Below are positions 52,934 through 53,751 of a stretch of 53,751 bases of DNA, in pieces (position 1 is the stretch's first letter; each line of letters starts with the position of its first letter). The stretch is taken from positions 1-53,751 of the forward strand of contig JAKFVC010000194.1 in the NCBI GenBank assembly GCA_021732415.1, in the 5' to 3' direction. The notes under the pieces are model-generated. The model worked only from the letters and a program-made list of their open reading frames with translations, made no database searches and was not told where the DNA came from. The stretch is from Planctomycetaceae bacterium. GTDB taxonomy: Bacteria; Planctomycetota; Planctomycetia; Planctomycetales; Planctomycetaceae. The translations under genes were made by a program, and so were the position numbers.

Positions 52934-53751
52934 ATGCGCATCTACTGGGCTCTGTTCGATCAGGATTATTTATCACCGGATCGGTCGTATTGGACTTGGC
53001 ACCACAACGAACTGAATGTGGTCCTGCTGGATACGTTCTACTATGCGATCGCTCATCAATACCATCCCTCGCGGTCTGATCGCGATGGTACCGACGGCGC
53101 TCCTTCCGAAATCGCTGACGTCAATCCTGACTGGAAATGTTGGTATCAATATTTGGATGGAGGACGAGATTCACAGGGGCGGCCCGGGCGTTTTGTTTTG
53201 CTCTGCGGCTTCATTAAACGGCAAGATTTCTACCAGACAGGCGGTTCTCTCCCCACCATCGCCCGTTTACCGGTGATTCAACGTATTTGTGACTCCGCGT
53301 CTCAAAGACCTGTCCCTCCTCCAGACGACTTGAGCGTCGACGTTGCTCCACAAGAGTTGCGACGCGCTTCCGATTTGAATTCGGAGACACTCTCGATCGC
53401 GAACGAATCTGCACTTCACTCCAGTGTTCTCACCGACGCTCAGCTTCTGCGGCCTGTGACACCTTCGCATTTATCGCAATTTCTGGTCCCGGACCACGTC
53501 GAAATCGCTACCGCAGGCTGTCCGTTGCCGGACGTGAAACCCCGGCCAACCAATTCGGTCAAGCTTGCCGGCGTCATCGGTTCGACTCATCGCAGATCAC
53601 CGGCGGATGTCGGGAACTTGGATGCTAGCAGCCTGTTGAAAAAGGAGGTTTTCGGTCTCCTCCTAGTGAATTGTACTGGATATCATTCCGTCGGGCGAAA
53701 TCGAATCCTGATAGGTGGGCGACACAATGGCAATGGGACGTCGGAAGAATG
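52934..53751 (+). CDS. Unrecognised fourth gene of the GTPase operon (3' end outside window)
   Basis: An open frame from the ATG at 52934 to the last base, over 270 codons without a stop. GGATGGAA (52918-52925) is a good ribosome site, and the start lies 18 bp after the previous stop. The N-terminus MRIYWALFDQDYLSP is followed by WTWHHNELNVV and a Trp/Tyr-rich stretch, then GRPGRFVLLCGFIKRQDF and a proline-rich linker near residues 135-150. There is no signal peptide or clear membrane segment. I do not recognise a family. Its position suggests a GTPase-associated partner or effector of the operon, but that is inference only. The frame and ribosome site make it a convincing gene. Confidence 0.75.
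   Translation, partial: MRIYWALFDQDYLSPDRSYWTWHHNELNVVLLDTFYYAIAHQYHPSRSDRDGTDGAPSEIADVNPDWKCWYQYLDGGRDSQGRPGRFVLLCGFIKRQDFYQTGGSLPTIARLPVIQRICDSASQRPVPPPDDLSVDVAPQELRRASDLNSETLSIANESALHSSVLTDAQLLRPVTPSHLSQFLVPDHVEIATAGCPLPDVKPRPTNSVKLAGVIGSTHRRSPADVGNLDASSLLKKEVFGLLLVNCTGYHSVGRNRILIGGRHNGNGTSEE

Noticed and set aside
1-53751. CRISPR arrays
   Set aside because: No regularly spaced direct repeats and no cas genes were seen.

Overview
The window reads as a chromosomal piece of a Planctomycetota bacterium. The signs are secreted sulfatases, a planctomycete-type cytochrome protein paired with a DUF1552 protein, a giant surface protein whose N-terminus carries an LEARTLL-type motif, a PDZ/HEAT protein, a serine/threonine kinase fused to an FGE-like domain, and an ECF sigma-factor remnant. 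No rRNA gene, convincing tRNA gene or CRISPR array was found.

Layout, left to right. (1) 1-2.8 kb: the 3' end of one sulfatase gene and a complete second one. (2) 2.8-9.6 kb: a redox/electrophile-response island. A TetR regulator diverges from a CMD-family (AhpD-like) protein, a DoxX-like membrane protein, a peroxiredoxin-like protein and an Old Yellow Enzyme, with a strong inverted-repeat operator between the two arms. Next come three DJ-1/PfpI paralogues: a cytosolic one, a Tat-exported one and a GlxA-type AraC regulator. Remnants of MOSC and DUF3817 genes border the island. (3) 9.7-21.6 kb: a histidine-kinase remnant, a 1981-residue phytase-like/5'-nucleotidase exoprotein and a zinc-ribbon/WD40/FGE-like membrane protein. 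(4) 21.6-31.4 kb: an ECF sigma remnant, the DUF1592-type cytochrome and DUF1552 gene pair, a divergent tyrosine integrase, and a 1129-residue kinase/FGE-like/PD40 fusion. (5) 31.4-44.2 kb: a palindrome-rich intergenic region with a candidate structured RNA, a redoxin/haem-c/EF-hand secreted protein, two tandem alpha/beta hydrolases (the second frameshifted), a 2.4-kb serine-recombinase element sitting inside a transposase gene, a SASA-family esterase, a PDZ/HEAT protein and a methyltransferase remnant. (6) 44.8-48.4 kb: a recombinase-in-trio (RIT) element of three translationally coupled tyrosine recombinases between inverted repeats. (7) 48.6-53.75 kb: a four-gene operon of a dynamin-like GTPase with a hydrophobic tail, a second GTPase, a membrane-anchored P-loop protein, and an unrecognised protein that runs off the window.

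The island from 31 to 48 kb is a recombination hot spot. It has nested insertions, gene fragments, a duplicated gene and a family of dispersed palindromic repeats. The core TCTATTACGCGTAATAGA or a one-base variant occurs at 21.8, 31.45 and 44.28 kb, accompanied at varying distances by related TCGGTCACATCGAC / GTGTGTCGGACCGA units. The candidate for a new system is the multi-GTPase operon abutting the RIT element. Its membership and coupling are seen directly. A role in conflict, defence or membrane remodelling is inference only.
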